From: Candidatus Liberibacter solanacearum CLso-ZC1
Lineage (GTDB): Bacteria > Pseudomonadota > Alphaproteobacteria > Rhizobiales > Rhizobiaceae
Assembly: GCF_000183665.1 (NCBI RefSeq)
Contig: NC_014774.1
Location: forward strand, 620,001-684,000
Reading direction: 5' to 3'
Length of the DNA stretch: 64,000 nt
Shown here: piece after piece, positions 20,281 through 29,244 of the stretch
How positions within the stretch are numbered: position 1 is the stretch's first letter
Layout: each line of letters opens with the position of its first letter
Notes under the pieces: generated by a model
What the model was told of the DNA's origin: nothing
What the model saw: the letters and a program-made list of their open reading frames with translations, nothing else
Database searches by the model: none
Translations under genes and position numbers: made by a program

Positions 20281-20316
20281 TTCTATTCACTGTACCATTA
20301 TCCATAACAATTGGAT

Positions 20317-21420
20317 ATGGAGTGGATTAAGATGTATTGCATAAAAATAAGGAATTTTTTTCAGAATAAGAGGGGTATTATAACGATAACAAGTGCAATT
20401 ATCTTTCCTCTTATTATTATTTTGATGGCAATTGTATTTGAAATGTCAAATATATATTTGGAGAAAGAAAGATTACAAGCTGTCATAGATCGCGCTCTTT
20501 TAGATACAGTGACAATGATAAAGCTTAAAAATATAGAAGATGTGGTTAAGAATGTAGGCCCAGTCAATACTATTTGGACAAAGAATCTCAAGTACGAATT
20601 AGAACATAGTGACTTTTCTTCCGATGTGCAAAATGTGATAGACGATACATCTATGAAATTGGAGTCAGATTCTAACTTTAAAACCCTTTCTATTACGGCA
20701 ATATCTCAATATAAAATGCCATTTAAAATTTGTAATATTCATTTATTGTGTCCGAAGAATAAATATGTGACAGTACCGGTATTGAGTTCTATGAAAATTG
20801 GACGTAATGAAGGTTCTGATATTGATCTGATGATCGTTTTAGATGTTTCTAGCTCAATGGATGACAATTTTATGAAACCCGAAGAGGCACCATGTAGTAG
20901 ATTAGAGGTGGCAAAAAAATCTATCCGTAAAATGTTGGAGGATTTTAGAAAGGTGCCGAATTATGCTAATGTTTTTCGAACTGGATCTGTTGGATTTAAT
21001 GATATGGTTCAATTCCCAATGCCTTTAAAAAGAGGTCTAAAACGTATTTATAATGATATAAAGAAATATCGAGCTTTTGGATCCACAAATTCATATGTAG
21101 GAATGAAATATGCTTGGGAACAACTATACGGAAATCCGCAGGATACTAAAGATCGTAAAAAAATTGTCATATTTTTAACAGATGGGGAGAATATGATCAT
21201 TAATGCTACTAGAAAAACCATTGAATTGTGCAATGATATGAAAAAAAAGAAGGCCGTCATTTATTCAATCGCCCTTGCAGTAGATAACAAAGAGGTGCTT
21301 CAGGGTTGTTCTAGTTCAGGTAATGTGTATGCTGCGGATGATGCACAAAGTCTGGTGCAGGCATATAGTTTAATTGGAAAAGATGTTATGAAGGATGAAT
21401 ATATAAAATATGTTCGATAA
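20317..21420 (+). CDS. TadG-like pilus-assembly protein with von Willebrand factor A domain
   Basis: The N-terminus resembles TadE/TadG pseudopilins: a short basic head (KIRNFFQNKRG), then one hydrophobic helix (about residues 20-45) and an alpha-helical stretch. The C-terminal half is a VWA domain with a complete metal site: DVSSSMD, later FGSTNSYVGM and LTDGEN. It is probably anchored in the inner membrane with the VWA domain outside. ATG at 20317, ATG at 20332 (GGAG 9 bp before) and TTG at 20311 are possible starts; I list 20317. No other tad genes are near, so it is an orphan. Confidence 0.75.
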   Translation: MEWIKMYCIKIRNFFQNKRGIITITSAIIFPLIIILMAIVFEMSNIYLEKERLQAVIDRALLDTVTMIKLKNIEDVVKNVGPVNTIWTKNLKYELEHSDFSSDVQNVIDDTSMKLESDSNFKTLSITAISQYKMPFKICNIHLLCPKNKYVTVPVLSSMKIGRNEGSDIDLMIVLDVSSSMDDNFMKPEEAPCSRLEVAKKSIRKMLEDFRKVPNYANVFRTGSVGFNDMVQFPMPLKRGLKRIYNDIKKYRAFGSTNSYVGMKYAWEQLYGNPQDTKDRKKIVIFLTDGENMIINATRKTIELCNDMKKKKAVIYSIALAVDNKEVLQGCSSSGNVYAADDAQSLVQAYSLIGKDVMKDEYIKYVR

Positions 21421-21821
21421 GAGGAAGTAAGATCTTGTTTTTTAATTTTACAGACATCAATTGCTTATTATATGTATTTTAGGATTCATATAGGCTATTA
21501 TTTTTTTTTGACAGTTGAGAAATGAATTACTGCATGATCAGATAAACGATTCAGATATTAGATTATTTTTTAGATAGTTGTTGTCATAAAAAAGTTCTTG
21601 TCTTTAAATATTGAAAAATATTCAGAAAAATAGGAGAAAAACAACGGCCTGCGAATGCAAGTATAATGTATTGAAGTAATTAATTTTTTTCCGCGCGAAT
21701 ATTGTATTGGATTTTTTATTATAATTGATCAATTTTATTTGCTAATATTTATCTTATGCTAATATAATACGAATTATTGTAGAGGTAATAAGAATTAGTA
21801 ATTGCGTTAGGTGAAAAACTG
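21421..21821. other. Spacer before rlpA, no gene seen
   Basis: The 401-bp spacer holds no open frame with a ribosome-binding site. The part at 21715-21780 is AT-rich and contains TTGATCA and TATTATA-like stretches that could serve as the rlpA promoter, but no element is clear enough to call. Confidence 0.35.
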
Positions 21822-22769
21822 TTGGCTAGATTTTCTTTTTCTTTTTTTTGGAGGATGGGTATCATTTCTATCACTTCTTTAGGGATGAGTTCCTGTTTTT
21901 TTTCGTCGGATAGTATAAAAAATAACTATGAATATTTTCCTGAGAGTAAATATGGCGTAAGTGCGAGTGATCGTATTGTTTTTGGAAAACGTGTTCCTAG
22001 AGGAGGAGGGCGTTATCTTTTAGGTAAGCCCTATCAGATTAAAGGGAGGCAGTATATTCCTAGACAATATATTTCGTATGCTGCAATTGGTATGGCTTCT
22101 TGGTATGGCAAAGCGTTTCATGGACGTTTGACTGCTAATGGTGAAATTTATGGAACTGAATATATTACTGCGGCTCATCCAACTCTGCCCTTACCTAGTT
22201 ACGTACGTGTAACTAATCTAGAAAATGGGATATCTCTTGTTGTTCGGGTGAATGATAGAGGTCCATATCATGATAACCGTCTTATAGATCTATCTAATGC
22301 AGCGGCAAAAATTCTTCATATTGAGGAAAGAGGGATAGCAAAAGTACACGTGCAATATCTTGGAATGGCATCTTTAAGTGGCACAGATCAAGGATATCTC
22401 AAGTCTATGATAGGATCTTATACACAAAAAATGAGTTTGCCTTTAGGGTGTCAGTATGTTGAAGAAATTGTTAAGATTCCTTATTTATTAACACGTCGTC
22501 AAACTGTTTCGTTGAGTAACTGTGATGATAATAGTTTGCGAAGGCAGAATGATATATCTTTGGGGAAAAAAACAGCTATTCCTATTCCTACCGAGAATTT
22601 TCAGTCTAAAAAATCAAGAATAAATCCATCTCCATCTCGAAGTTCATCTTCGCATCGAGTTCCAATTCCATCTCCATCTCCATCTCCATCTCCATCTCCA
22701 CCACCTCCATCTCGATCTTCATCTTTAAAGCCATTTTCATCTCCAGTTCCAATTCCATCGCAATTATAA
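21822..22769 (+). CDS. rlpA: RlpA-type septal lipoprotein with Pro-Ser repeat tail
   Basis: Translation starts at TTG 21822 (AGGTG 8 bp before), giving a signal peptide with lipobox GMSSC (Cys 25). The double-psi beta-barrel follows: GMASWYGKAFHGRLTANGE, AAHPTLPLPSYVRVTN, RVNDRGPYHDNRLIDLS. RlpA proteins are outer-membrane-linked and act on peptidoglycan at the septum. The usual C-terminal SPOR domain is missing; the last 60 residues are Ser/Pro/Arg repeats coded by TCCATC hexamers. A coding-like frame one base out of phase follows the stop (to about 22870), so the 3' end may have been truncated. Confidence 0.88.
   Translation: MARFSFSFFWRMGIISITSLGMSSCFFSSDSIKNNYEYFPESKYGVSASDRIVFGKRVPRGGGRYLLGKPYQIKGRQYIPRQYISYAAIGMASWYGKAFHGRLTANGEIYGTEYITAAHPTLPLPSYVRVTNLENGISLVVRVNDRGPYHDNRLIDLSNAAAKILHIEERGIAKVHVQYLGMASLSGTDQGYLKSMIGSYTQKMSLPLGCQYVEEIVKIPYLLTRRQTVSLSNCDDNSLRRQNDISLGKKTAIPIPTENFQSKKSRINPSPSRSSSSHRVPIPSPSPSPSPSPPPPSRSSSLKPFSSPVPIPSQL
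22667..22696 (+). repeat. Hexanucleotide tandem repeat (TCCATC)x5 inside rlpA
   Basis: Five perfect TCCATC units encode alternating Ser and Pro. Two more units occur at about 22625-22636 and degenerate ones after 22697. Copy changes would keep frame and only alter tail length, making this a likely polymorphic marker. Confidence 0.85.
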
Positions 22770-23130
22770 TAAGGAGATGTAGAAGTTCTAAGGTTAAAGG
22801 ATTGGTGGTTGGTTGCAAGGATGAGGAGCCAGATTCATGGCTAGATTATTCTGCGACAGAAAACTTTATATAGGGAGAGCTGCTAATTTAGGCATAAATT
22901 TCTTGTGTATGGATTTGAAACCACCCTATGCTATAAGGGTGAATCATTGCATTGCTATAAAATAGCAAAAAAAGATATTGTATTTTATTACAATGAAGTA
23001 AACGATTTTTTGATCAGAGATAGGCAAAATATTTATCTGATTAAATTGTCGAGGCTTTTTTTTAAAGCTTAGTGATTTATTAAACAAACAGCGATAATAG
23101 ATTCCTTGAAAAAGAATTATTTTTCAGGTT
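22770..23130. other. Spacer rlpA/NYN gene with possible coding remnant
   Basis: The 361-bp stretch between convergent genes starts with about 30 codons out of frame with rlpA that look coding (Asp/Glu/Trp containing, ending DYSATENFI). A small hairpin CACCCT/AGGGTG lies at about 22922-22941. In rhizobia dacF follows rlpA; no dacF is present. Confidence 0.35.
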
Positions 23131-23748
23131 CTAATTCGTTGTTGTGTTCTTCCTAAGATTGGTTAGGAAGATTTTTTTATATTCTGGATCATTTTTTTCC
23201 TCTAAATCGCTTTCGCATGATTCACGTTGAATTTCATTCTTAAGATAAGCAAGGTCTATAAAGTGATCTGCTTGACGGCGTAATTGATCAGAGACCATTG
23301 AAGGATTTGATAGTACTGTTGAAACAATAGTAACTTTTTTTGACTTTCTTTGAAGGGCTTCTACTAAGGTTGCAAAATCTCCATCTCCTGAAAATATCAC
23401 GAGATGATCAATACCTTCGGATTGTTCGAAAGCATCCACAGCTAATTCTACATCCATGCTTGCCTTTATCTTTTTACGTCCACAGCTTTCTGTAAACTCT
23501 TTGGCTACTTTTGAAACCACTTTGAATCCATTGTAGTGCAACCAGTCAAGTAAAGGATGTAATGGTGAATACTGCTGATCTGAATCTCCAAGAACAGTAG
23601 TATAGTAGTAAGCTCTTAATACTCTAGCACGTGCCTTAAATGCTTTGAGAAGTTTTCTATAATCAATATCAAATCCTAGTGCTTTAGAAGCAGCATAAAG
23701 ATTGGCGCCGTCAATAAAAAGAGCAATTTTTTCACGAGGATCAAACAT
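23131..23748 (-). CDS. NYN-domain (LabA/DUF88) putative ribonuclease
   Basis: The product (205 residues) has the PIN-like NYN fold signatures: ALFIDGANLYAA near the N-terminus, KIKASMDVELAVDAF in the middle and LVIFSGDGDFATLVEALQ toward the end, which supply the acidic metal-binding residues. Such proteins are predicted RNA nucleases; none of the LabA group has a settled substrate. It is divergent from rpoZ, an arrangement common in rhizobia. The C-terminal 40 residues are hydrophilic and not conserved in my recollection of the family. Confidence 0.85.
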   Translation of the reverse strand: MFDPREKIALFIDGANLYAASKALGFDIDYRKLLKAFKARARVLRAYYYTTVLGDSDQQYSPLHPLLDWLHYNGFKVVSKVAKEFTESCGRKKIKASMDVELAVDAFEQSEGIDHLVIFSGDGDFATLVEALQRKSKKVTIVSTVLSNPSMVSDQLRRQADHFIDLAYLKNEIQRESCESDLEEKNDPEYKKIFLTNLRKNTTTN

Positions 23749-23958
23749 TTTAAACTATTTACCTATTTTTAATCGTTTACTTATGTGTTGGTTGAATATA
23801 ATTGTAGTATTGTATTAAAACCAAAAATAATGGTCTTTAATAAATATTTATCTGCATAAAAACATTTTTATTCGCCTTAAAATAGTATTCATTCAAATTG
23901 TTTATTAAAAATATTAGCATGATGCAAGAGATATACGCAACATTTTCCCATTAAAAAC

Positions 23959-23987
23959 TTGAAATAAGCATTATTTTATTGTACTAA
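23959..23987 (+). promoter_or_regulatory. Candidate sigma-70 promoter of rpoZ
   Basis: TTGAAA at 23959-23964 and TACTAA at 23982-23987 are separated by 17 bp, a fair -35/-10 pair. Transcription would begin near 23994-23996, only a few bases before the 26-T run, so the nascent rpoZ RNA would contain a long U tract. The -10 box matches TATAAT at only three of six positions. Confidence 0.35.
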
Positions 23988-23999
23988 ACTGATAAGTGT

Positions 24000-24030
<31 letters not shown>

Positions 24031-24038
24031 TTTTAATC

Positions 24039-24419
24039 GTGAGGATTACTGTAGAAGATTGTATTGATAAAGTGGAGAATAGATTCGAGCTTGTTCTTCT
24101 GGCGAGCTATCGTGCAAGGCATATATCTCAGGGATCTCCTCCAACAGTTGAAGTTGGTAATGATAAGAATACGGTCATTTCTTTGCGAGAGATTGCAAGT
24201 GGTGCCTTGTCTCCAGATGATCTTGAAGAAGACTTTATTCATTCTCTTCAGAGGCATGTTGAGGTTGATGAGCCTGACACTCCTGTTGAGGATTCTGATC
24301 TCAATCGTGATTTCCCATGGAATAAGCCCGAGTCTTTGTCTTTTAGACAAATGTCAGAAGGGGATCTTTTGGAAGGAATTGATAATATTGTTGTTCCAGA
24401 CAAAAGGGATGATACCTGA
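24039..24419 (+). CDS. rpoZ: RNA polymerase omega subunit
   Basis: Translation starts at GTG 24039 with GAGG 8 bp before, giving 126 residues. The conserved core is clear: [25 protein letters not shown], then [15 protein letters not shown] and [14 protein letters not shown]. Omega helps fold beta' and assemble RNA polymerase and contributes to the ppGpp site. The C-terminal 45 residues are acidic and variable as in other alphaproteobacteria. In rhizobia rsh (ppGpp synthetase/hydrolase) normally follows; here only spacer follows. Confidence 0.93.
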   Translation: MRITVEDCIDKVENRFELVLLASYRARHISQGSPPTVEVGNDKNTVISLREIASGALSPDDLEEDFIHSLQRHVEVDEPDTPVEDSDLNRDFPWNKPESLSFRQMSEGDLLEGIDNIVVPDKRDDT

Positions 24420-24844
24420 TATCTTTTACATTTTTTAGGATTTGTTAGCATATCTAAGCATATTTTTTAATCTTCAGTATGATTTTGCTTGAACGTGTAT
24501 TTTTTGCATTGGCTTTTTTATGTAAAGCTTGATCTTGTGTTTTAGAAGTCAAAGTTGATAGAGCTCTGTGTATTTTGACTGAACACTGATTTGATCTCAG
24601 TCAGCTTATTAGGTGATTTGGTTCATATGCAAGAGAGCGCTTGTCGGGCGTGTGGTTTTTTTGATTTAATTTATTTAGATCGTTGGCTATGTAGCGGTTA
24701 ATAATTTTTTTTGGGGAATGTTTTTTTATTTCTCCTATCTTGTTTTCGTAATGGTTTTTTTTTCTGTATATTACGTTATATGGGTATTTTTCTTTGATCT
24801 TTTTTTGCTTTAAGAGAGTTCTGCTATTGGAGAAAAAAATCAGT
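24420..24844. other. Spacer rpoZ/acpS where rsh is usually found
   Basis: The 425-bp T-rich stretch has no supported gene. No Rsh or PyrE motifs were recognised in any frame, although these genes lie between rpoZ and acpS in several rhizobia as I recall. The sequence is strongly T-biased on the plus strand from 24700 to 24810. Confidence 0.4.
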
Positions 24845-25249
24845 ATGATTATAGGTATAGGTAGTGATATTGTTAATATTGAGCGTATTCAGAGATTATT
24901 GCAGAATTTTAATAAAAAGTTTGAATTACGCTGTTTTTCTTCTTCGGAACAAGATGACTGCAATTTTTCTTCCCATCGTGCTAGTTCGTATGCAAAGCGT
25001 TTTGCATCTAAAGAAGCATTTTCTAAAGCTTTAGGTACTGGAATAGCTCGTGGTATTTCTTGGAAAGATATAGTCGTTTCTAATTTGCCTGGAGGCAAGC
25101 CATGTATTTCGGTATTAGGTTGTGCTTCTGATAATCTTTTTGCTCTGATTCCGATAGGATATGAACCGATTATTCATTTGACAATAAGTGATGATTTTCC
25201 TTTTGCTCAGGCATTTGTGGTTATAGAAGCTCGTTTGCGACTAAAATGA
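24845..25249 (+). CDS. acpS: Holo-[acyl-carrier-protein] synthase
   Basis: I start at ATG 24845, where the protein begins MIIGIGSDIVNIERI, as in the family; upstream in-frame codons add an unrelated tail. The 134-residue enzyme transfers 4'-phosphopantetheine from CoA to apo-ACP. Mg2+-binding D in GSDIVNIERI and the E/K motif in RFASKEAFSKALGTGI are present. GGAG lies about 12 bp upstream, slightly far. It heads the acpS-lepB-rnc-era group. Confidence 0.92.
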   Translation: MIIGIGSDIVNIERIQRLLQNFNKKFELRCFSSSEQDDCNFSSHRASSYAKRFASKEAFSKALGTGIARGISWKDIVVSNLPGGKPCISVLGCASDNLFALIPIGYEPIIHLTISDDFPFAQAFVVIEARLRLK

Positions 25250-25321
25250 TTTAAAGGGGATTTGTTATATTGTAATCTTGTATTTTAATACTAGAATGCA
25301 CGCATTTGGAGAGTAAGTTGG

Positions 25322-26065
25322 ATGTGGATAAAAAAGAAATGGCAAAGTAGCATACTCATCAATGATATGTTGAAATCAATTTTGCAAGCTTTATTGCTTG
25401 CTGTTTTATTTCGAACTTTTCTCATTCAGCCATCGGTTATTCCAAGTGGATCTATGATACCAACACTTTTGGTTGGGGATTATATTATCATTAATAAGTT
25501 TTCTTATGGTTATTCTAAATACTCTTTTCCTTTTTCGTTTAATTTGTTTAAGGGGCGTATTTTTGCTGGATCGCCTCAGCGAGGAGATGTTGTTGTTTTT
25601 CGTTTTACGAAAGATTCGGTTGATTATGTTAAAAGGGTAATTGGTCTTCCTGGAGATAGAATATCTCTTAAAAAGAGCGTAATATACATTAATGATGTTC
25701 CGGTAACGCGTCATTTAGAAGGGATGTTTTCTTATCACTATAAGGAAGATTGGGGTCATGATATTCCTCTTTTTAGAGAAGAGTTGAGTAATGGCATGTC
25801 TTATAAAGTTCTTTCGCAGAATTCTTTCGCACCGAGTAGTAATATCCCTGATTTTTTTGTTCCTAAGGGTCACTACTTTATGATGGGAGATAATCGTGAC
25901 AAATCAAAGGATAGTCGTTGGATTGAGGTTGGTTTTGTTCCGGAAGAAAATTTAATTGGTCGGGCCAGTTTAGTTCTTTTTTCTATTGGAGATAATATTC
26001 CATTTAGTAAAATATGGCTTTGGATTCCCAATATACGTTGGAATAGATTGTGCAAAATTTTGTGA
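25322..26065 (+). CDS. lepB: Signal peptidase I
   Basis: The 247-residue enzyme has one N-terminal membrane helix, then the serine motif PSGSMIPTLLVGDYI, the catalytic lysine block RGDVVVFRFTKDSVDYVKRVIGLPGD, and the GDNRDKSKDSRWIEVGFVPEENLIGRA box. It cleaves Sec signal peptides on the periplasmic side, and so should process non-lipidated secreted proteins (the lipoproteins in this window need LspA instead). It overlaps rnc, which indicates coupled translation. Confidence 0.95.
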   Translation: MWIKKKWQSSILINDMLKSILQALLLAVLFRTFLIQPSVIPSGSMIPTLLVGDYIIINKFSYGYSKYSFPFSFNLFKGRIFAGSPQRGDVVVFRFTKDSVDYVKRVIGLPGDRISLKKSVIYINDVPVTRHLEGMFSYHYKEDWGHDIPLFREELSNGMSYKVLSQNSFAPSSNIPDFFVPKGHYFMMGDNRDKSKDSRWIEVGFVPEENLIGRASLVLFSIGDNIPFSKIWLWIPNIRWNRLCKIL

Positions 26066-26748
26066 ATTTATCATTAAAACTTTCAGCTTTAGAAAGACGA
26101 ATAGGTTATACTTTTTCGAACAAGTATTTGTTGAAAAAGGCATTGACTCATTCAAGCATTTGTCATTCTCCGCAAGAAAATTATGAAAGATTAGAATTTC
26201 TTGGTGATCGCGTTCTTGGTATTTTAATATCAAAACTATTATTTGATTATTTTGATTCTGCTAAAGAAGGAGAGCTTTCTATTCGCTTTAATTCCCTTGT
26301 GAGTGCAGAAACTTGTTCTCAAGTTGCAAAGGAACTAGAGTTGGATTCTTTTATATATGTGAGTTCTGATCTGAGGATGGAGGTTTGTAAATTTGTAAAA
26401 GGCATTCAAGCTGATGTTGTAGAAAGTTTGATCGCTGCGTTGTATCTTGATGGTGGAATTGAATCTGCCAGTTCTTTTGTAACAAAATACTGGAAAAAGC
26501 GCGTTCTTAAAAATGGAGAATTTCGTCGTGATGCTAAGACTGAATTACAAGAGTGGGCACATGCAAAATTTAGAGTTACTCCAACATATAAAATTATGTT
26601 GCGTTCAGGACCAGATCATGATCCACGCTTCACAGTGATGGTTGATGTTTTGGGTCTTTATTCTGGCAAAGGAATCGATTGTTCAAAACGTTCTGCAGAA
26701 CAAATGGCTGCTGCAGAAATTCTGAGGCGTGAGGGAATTTGGAGTTGA
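26050..26748 (+). CDS. rnc: Ribonuclease III
   Basis: The signature ERLEFLGDRVLGI with the catalytic Glu/Asp is present, followed by the second acidic cluster DVVESLIAALYLDGG and a C-terminal double-stranded RNA-binding domain ending in SAEQMAAAEILRREG. GTG at 26050 is the given start; GTG at 26062 forms a GTGA junction with the lepB stop and is an equally plausible start 4 codons later. Product 228-232 residues. It matures rRNA and processes structured mRNAs. Confidence 0.95.
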   Translation: MQNFVNLSLKLSALERRIGYTFSNKYLLKKALTHSSICHSPQENYERLEFLGDRVLGILISKLLFDYFDSAKEGELSIRFNSLVSAETCSQVAKELELDSFIYVSSDLRMEVCKFVKGIQADVVESLIAALYLDGGIESASSFVTKYWKKRVLKNGEFRRDAKTELQEWAHAKFRVTPTYKIMLRSGPDHDPRFTVMVDVLGLYSGKGIDCSKRSAEQMAAAEILRREGIWS

Positions 26749-26767
26749 TCAATATAGAATATGCATT

Positions 26768-27700
26768 ATGAGTGAGATTGTTTTTTCTAATGAGCATAAT
26801 GGTCTTGTTGAGTATAAAACTCGTTCGGGTTGCGTTGCATTAGTTGGAGCTACTAATGCTGGAAAATCTACACTTGTTAATAAATTTGTTGGGGCAAAAG
26901 TTTCCATTGTTACTCACAAAGTACAAACAACGCGTTCGATAGTGCGAGGTATTGTTTCAGAAAAAGATGTGCAAGTAGTGTTTTTGGATACTCCAGGGAT
27001 TTTTAAAGCGAAAGATTCATATCATAAGATGATGATTCGTTTGTCTTGGAGTACTGTCAAACATGCGGATATTGTTTTTCTTGTTATAGATAGTAATCGT
27101 GGATTACAACCTGATGTACATGATATTTTAAAAGAAATTGGAAAACGTTCAGGTCGGTTGGTTTTGATTTTGAATAAGATCGATTGTGTTAAGCCAGAGC
27201 GCTTACTTGAACAAGCTGAAATAATAAATAAATTAGTGTGTGTAGAAAAAACTTTCATGGTATCTGCGCTAAAAGGCCATGGTTGTCAGGATGTTTTAAA
27301 TTATTTATATTCTACATTACCTGTAGGTCCTTGGATTTATTCTCCAGATCAGGTTTCTGATCTTCCTATGTTTCATTTTGCTGCAGAAATTACGCGTGAG
27401 AAGTTGTTTTTACATCTTCATCAAGAAATACCGTATTCTTCTCATGTTAAAACTGAAAAGTGGGAAGAAAGAAAAGATGGTTCGCTGTTAATACGACAAG
27501 TAATTTATATAGAGCGTTCTAATCAGAAGAAGATTATTCTTGGTAAGAATGGACAAAATATCAAAATAATTTCTTTAGAAGCGAGAAGAGAGATAGCAGA
27601 AATACTAGAACAAGTTGTTCATCTGGTTATTTTTGTAAAAGTGCAAAAAAATTGGGGCAATGATCCAAAATATTTGTCACAGATAGGAATGGAATTATAA
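26768..27700 (+). CDS. era: Era GTPase
   Basis: I place the start at ATG 26768, 20 bp after rnc, giving 310 residues; the longer in-frame start at 26729 overlaps rnc and adds an unconserved head. G motifs: GATNAGKST, the effector Thr in VQTTRSIVRG, DTPGIF and NKID. The C-terminal KH domain has the GKNGQNIK motif. Era binds the 3' end of 16S rRNA and helps mature the small subunit. In many rhizobia recO follows era; here recO is elsewhere (38802). Confidence 0.95.
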   Translation: MSEIVFSNEHNGLVEYKTRSGCVALVGATNAGKSTLVNKFVGAKVSIVTHKVQTTRSIVRGIVSEKDVQVVFLDTPGIFKAKDSYHKMMIRLSWSTVKHADIVFLVIDSNRGLQPDVHDILKEIGKRSGRLVLILNKIDCVKPERLLEQAEIINKLVCVEKTFMVSALKGHGCQDVLNYLYSTLPVGPWIYSPDQVSDLPMFHFAAEITREKLFLHLHQEIPYSSHVKTEKWEERKDGSLLIRQVIYIERSNQKKIILGKNGQNIKIISLEARREIAEILEQVVHLVIFVKVQKNWGNDPKYLSQIGMEL

Positions 27701-27811
27701 AGACGATATTTTATGGCGTCCCTTTATGAAAGTAGTTAAAATGTCATTAATAGAATAATAGCATTTTTCTTGATAGATTTTTGAATATTTTTATATGTTG
27801 ATGAGGTTTTG

Positions 27812-29140
27812 ATGAAACGTAAGTGTCTTGCTATTGTTCTTGCTGCGGGTAGTGGACAGCGTATGAAGTCTTCTTTTCCGAAGGTGTTGCAGAAAATTGC
27901 TGGTAAACCAATGATTTGTCATGTTATGGAAACGATATCAGCAGCAGGTATTAGAGATGTTGCTTTAGTTCTAGGCCATGGTGCAGAAGCGGTTTCAAAG
28001 ATTGATTTTCCGGCAGAATTATCAGTAGAATATTTTATTCAAGATTCCCAACAAGGAACTGCCCATGCTGTTTTATCGGCTCAAGATGCTATAAAACGAG
28101 GCTATGATGATATTATTATCATGTATGGTGATGTGCCGCTTGTTCCTGCTCATACTTTAAAAGAAGCAATGGATAAAATAGTCCAAGGATATTCTATTGC
28201 AGTTATCGGATTTAACACCGATAATCCTGAGGGATATGGACGTTTGTTGATAAACAATAATGAATTGGTAGCTATTCGTGAAGAAAAAGATGCGAGTGAT
28301 GCGGAAAAAAAGATAAAGTATTGTAATAGCGGACTAATGGCCATAGACGGTGTGCATATTCTCGATTGGCTTTTAAAAATTAATAAAGAAAACAAATCGC
28401 AAGAGTATTATTTAACAGATATTGTTGCAATAGCGCAATTTGCTGGAAAAACTATTGCAAGTGTCGATGCTATGGAACAAGAAGTTTATGGGTGTAATAA
28501 TCGCCATGAACTTTCTATAGTTGAGAGTATCTGGCAAGTAAATCGTCGTCGTCGTATGATGATGTCGGGTGTTGCCATGATCTCTCCAGAAACTGTTTTT
28601 CTATCGCATGATACTATTATTGATCCAGATACAGTAATTGAACCTCATGTTTTTTTTGGATATGGTGTTGTCGTTGAAAGTGCTGCGCATATACGTGCAT
28701 TTTCGTATTTAGAAGGGGTGCATGTCGGTAAAAATGCCGTTATTGGGCCTTTTGCTCGTTTAAGACCAGGAACAACAATAGAGCAAAATGTACGGATAGG
28801 AAATTTTTGTGAGATCAAAAACACTGTTATTGGGGAAGGTAGTAAAATCAATCATCTTAGTTATGTTGGGGATAGTTTTGTGGGGGAAAGCGTCAATATA
28901 GGAGCTGGTGTTGTTACCTGTAATTATGATGGTATTAATAAACATGAGACACATATATGTGATAATGCTTTTATTGGATCCAATTCTTCTTTGATTGCTC
29001 CTGTGACTATTGGGAGTGGTTCTTATGTGGCGTCTGGCAGTGTTATTACTCAAGATACTCCTGAAAATTCGCTCGTTCTTGCTAGATCTCGGCAAATTGT
29101 AAAAGAAAAAAAGGCTTTGTTAATAAGAAAAAGAAAGTAA
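27812..29140 (+). CDS. glmU: Bifunctional GlmU (UDP-GlcNAc pyrophosphorylase/GlcN-1-P acetyltransferase)
   Basis: ATG 27812 is preceded by GAGG at 5 bp, giving 442 residues. The N-terminal uridylyltransferase domain shows LAAGSGQRMKSSFPKVLQ, QQGTAHAV and YGDVPL; the C-terminal half is a left-handed beta helix (hexapeptide repeats such as IGPFARLRPGT) with CNYDG and GSNSSLIAPVTIG. It makes UDP-N-acetylglucosamine for peptidoglycan and lipid A. It directly precedes glmS, which supplies its pathway. Confidence 0.95.
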   Translation: MKRKCLAIVLAAGSGQRMKSSFPKVLQKIAGKPMICHVMETISAAGIRDVALVLGHGAEAVSKIDFPAELSVEYFIQDSQQGTAHAVLSAQDAIKRGYDDIIIMYGDVPLVPAHTLKEAMDKIVQGYSIAVIGFNTDNPEGYGRLLINNNELVAIREEKDASDAEKKIKYCNSGLMAIDGVHILDWLLKINKENKSQEYYLTDIVAIAQFAGKTIASVDAMEQEVYGCNNRHELSIVESIWQVNRRRRMMMSGVAMISPETVFLSHDTIIDPDTVIEPHVFFGYGVVVESAAHIRAFSYLEGVHVGKNAVIGPFARLRPGTTIEQNVRIGNFCEIKNTVIGEGSKINHLSYVGDSFVGESVNIGAGVVTCNYDGINKHETHICDNAFIGSNSSLIAPVTIGSGSYVASGSVITQDTPENSLVLARSRQIVKEKKALLIRKRK

Positions 29141-29244
29141 TATTTTATAAATTTTGTCAAATAATGGATTTTTACTTATAAAATTATTTTAATGTTTATG
29201 ATGGAATAAGATCAAAAAGTTTTTAGCTAAGTAAAGGTGGTTGA

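Noticed and set aside
22606..22818. Minus-strand frame coding repeated Met-Glu
   Set aside because: Shadow of the TCCATC repeats in rlpA.
24064..24438. Alternative frame of 124 codons overlapping rpoZ
   Set aside because: Out of frame with the conserved omega protein and lacks a ribosome-binding site.
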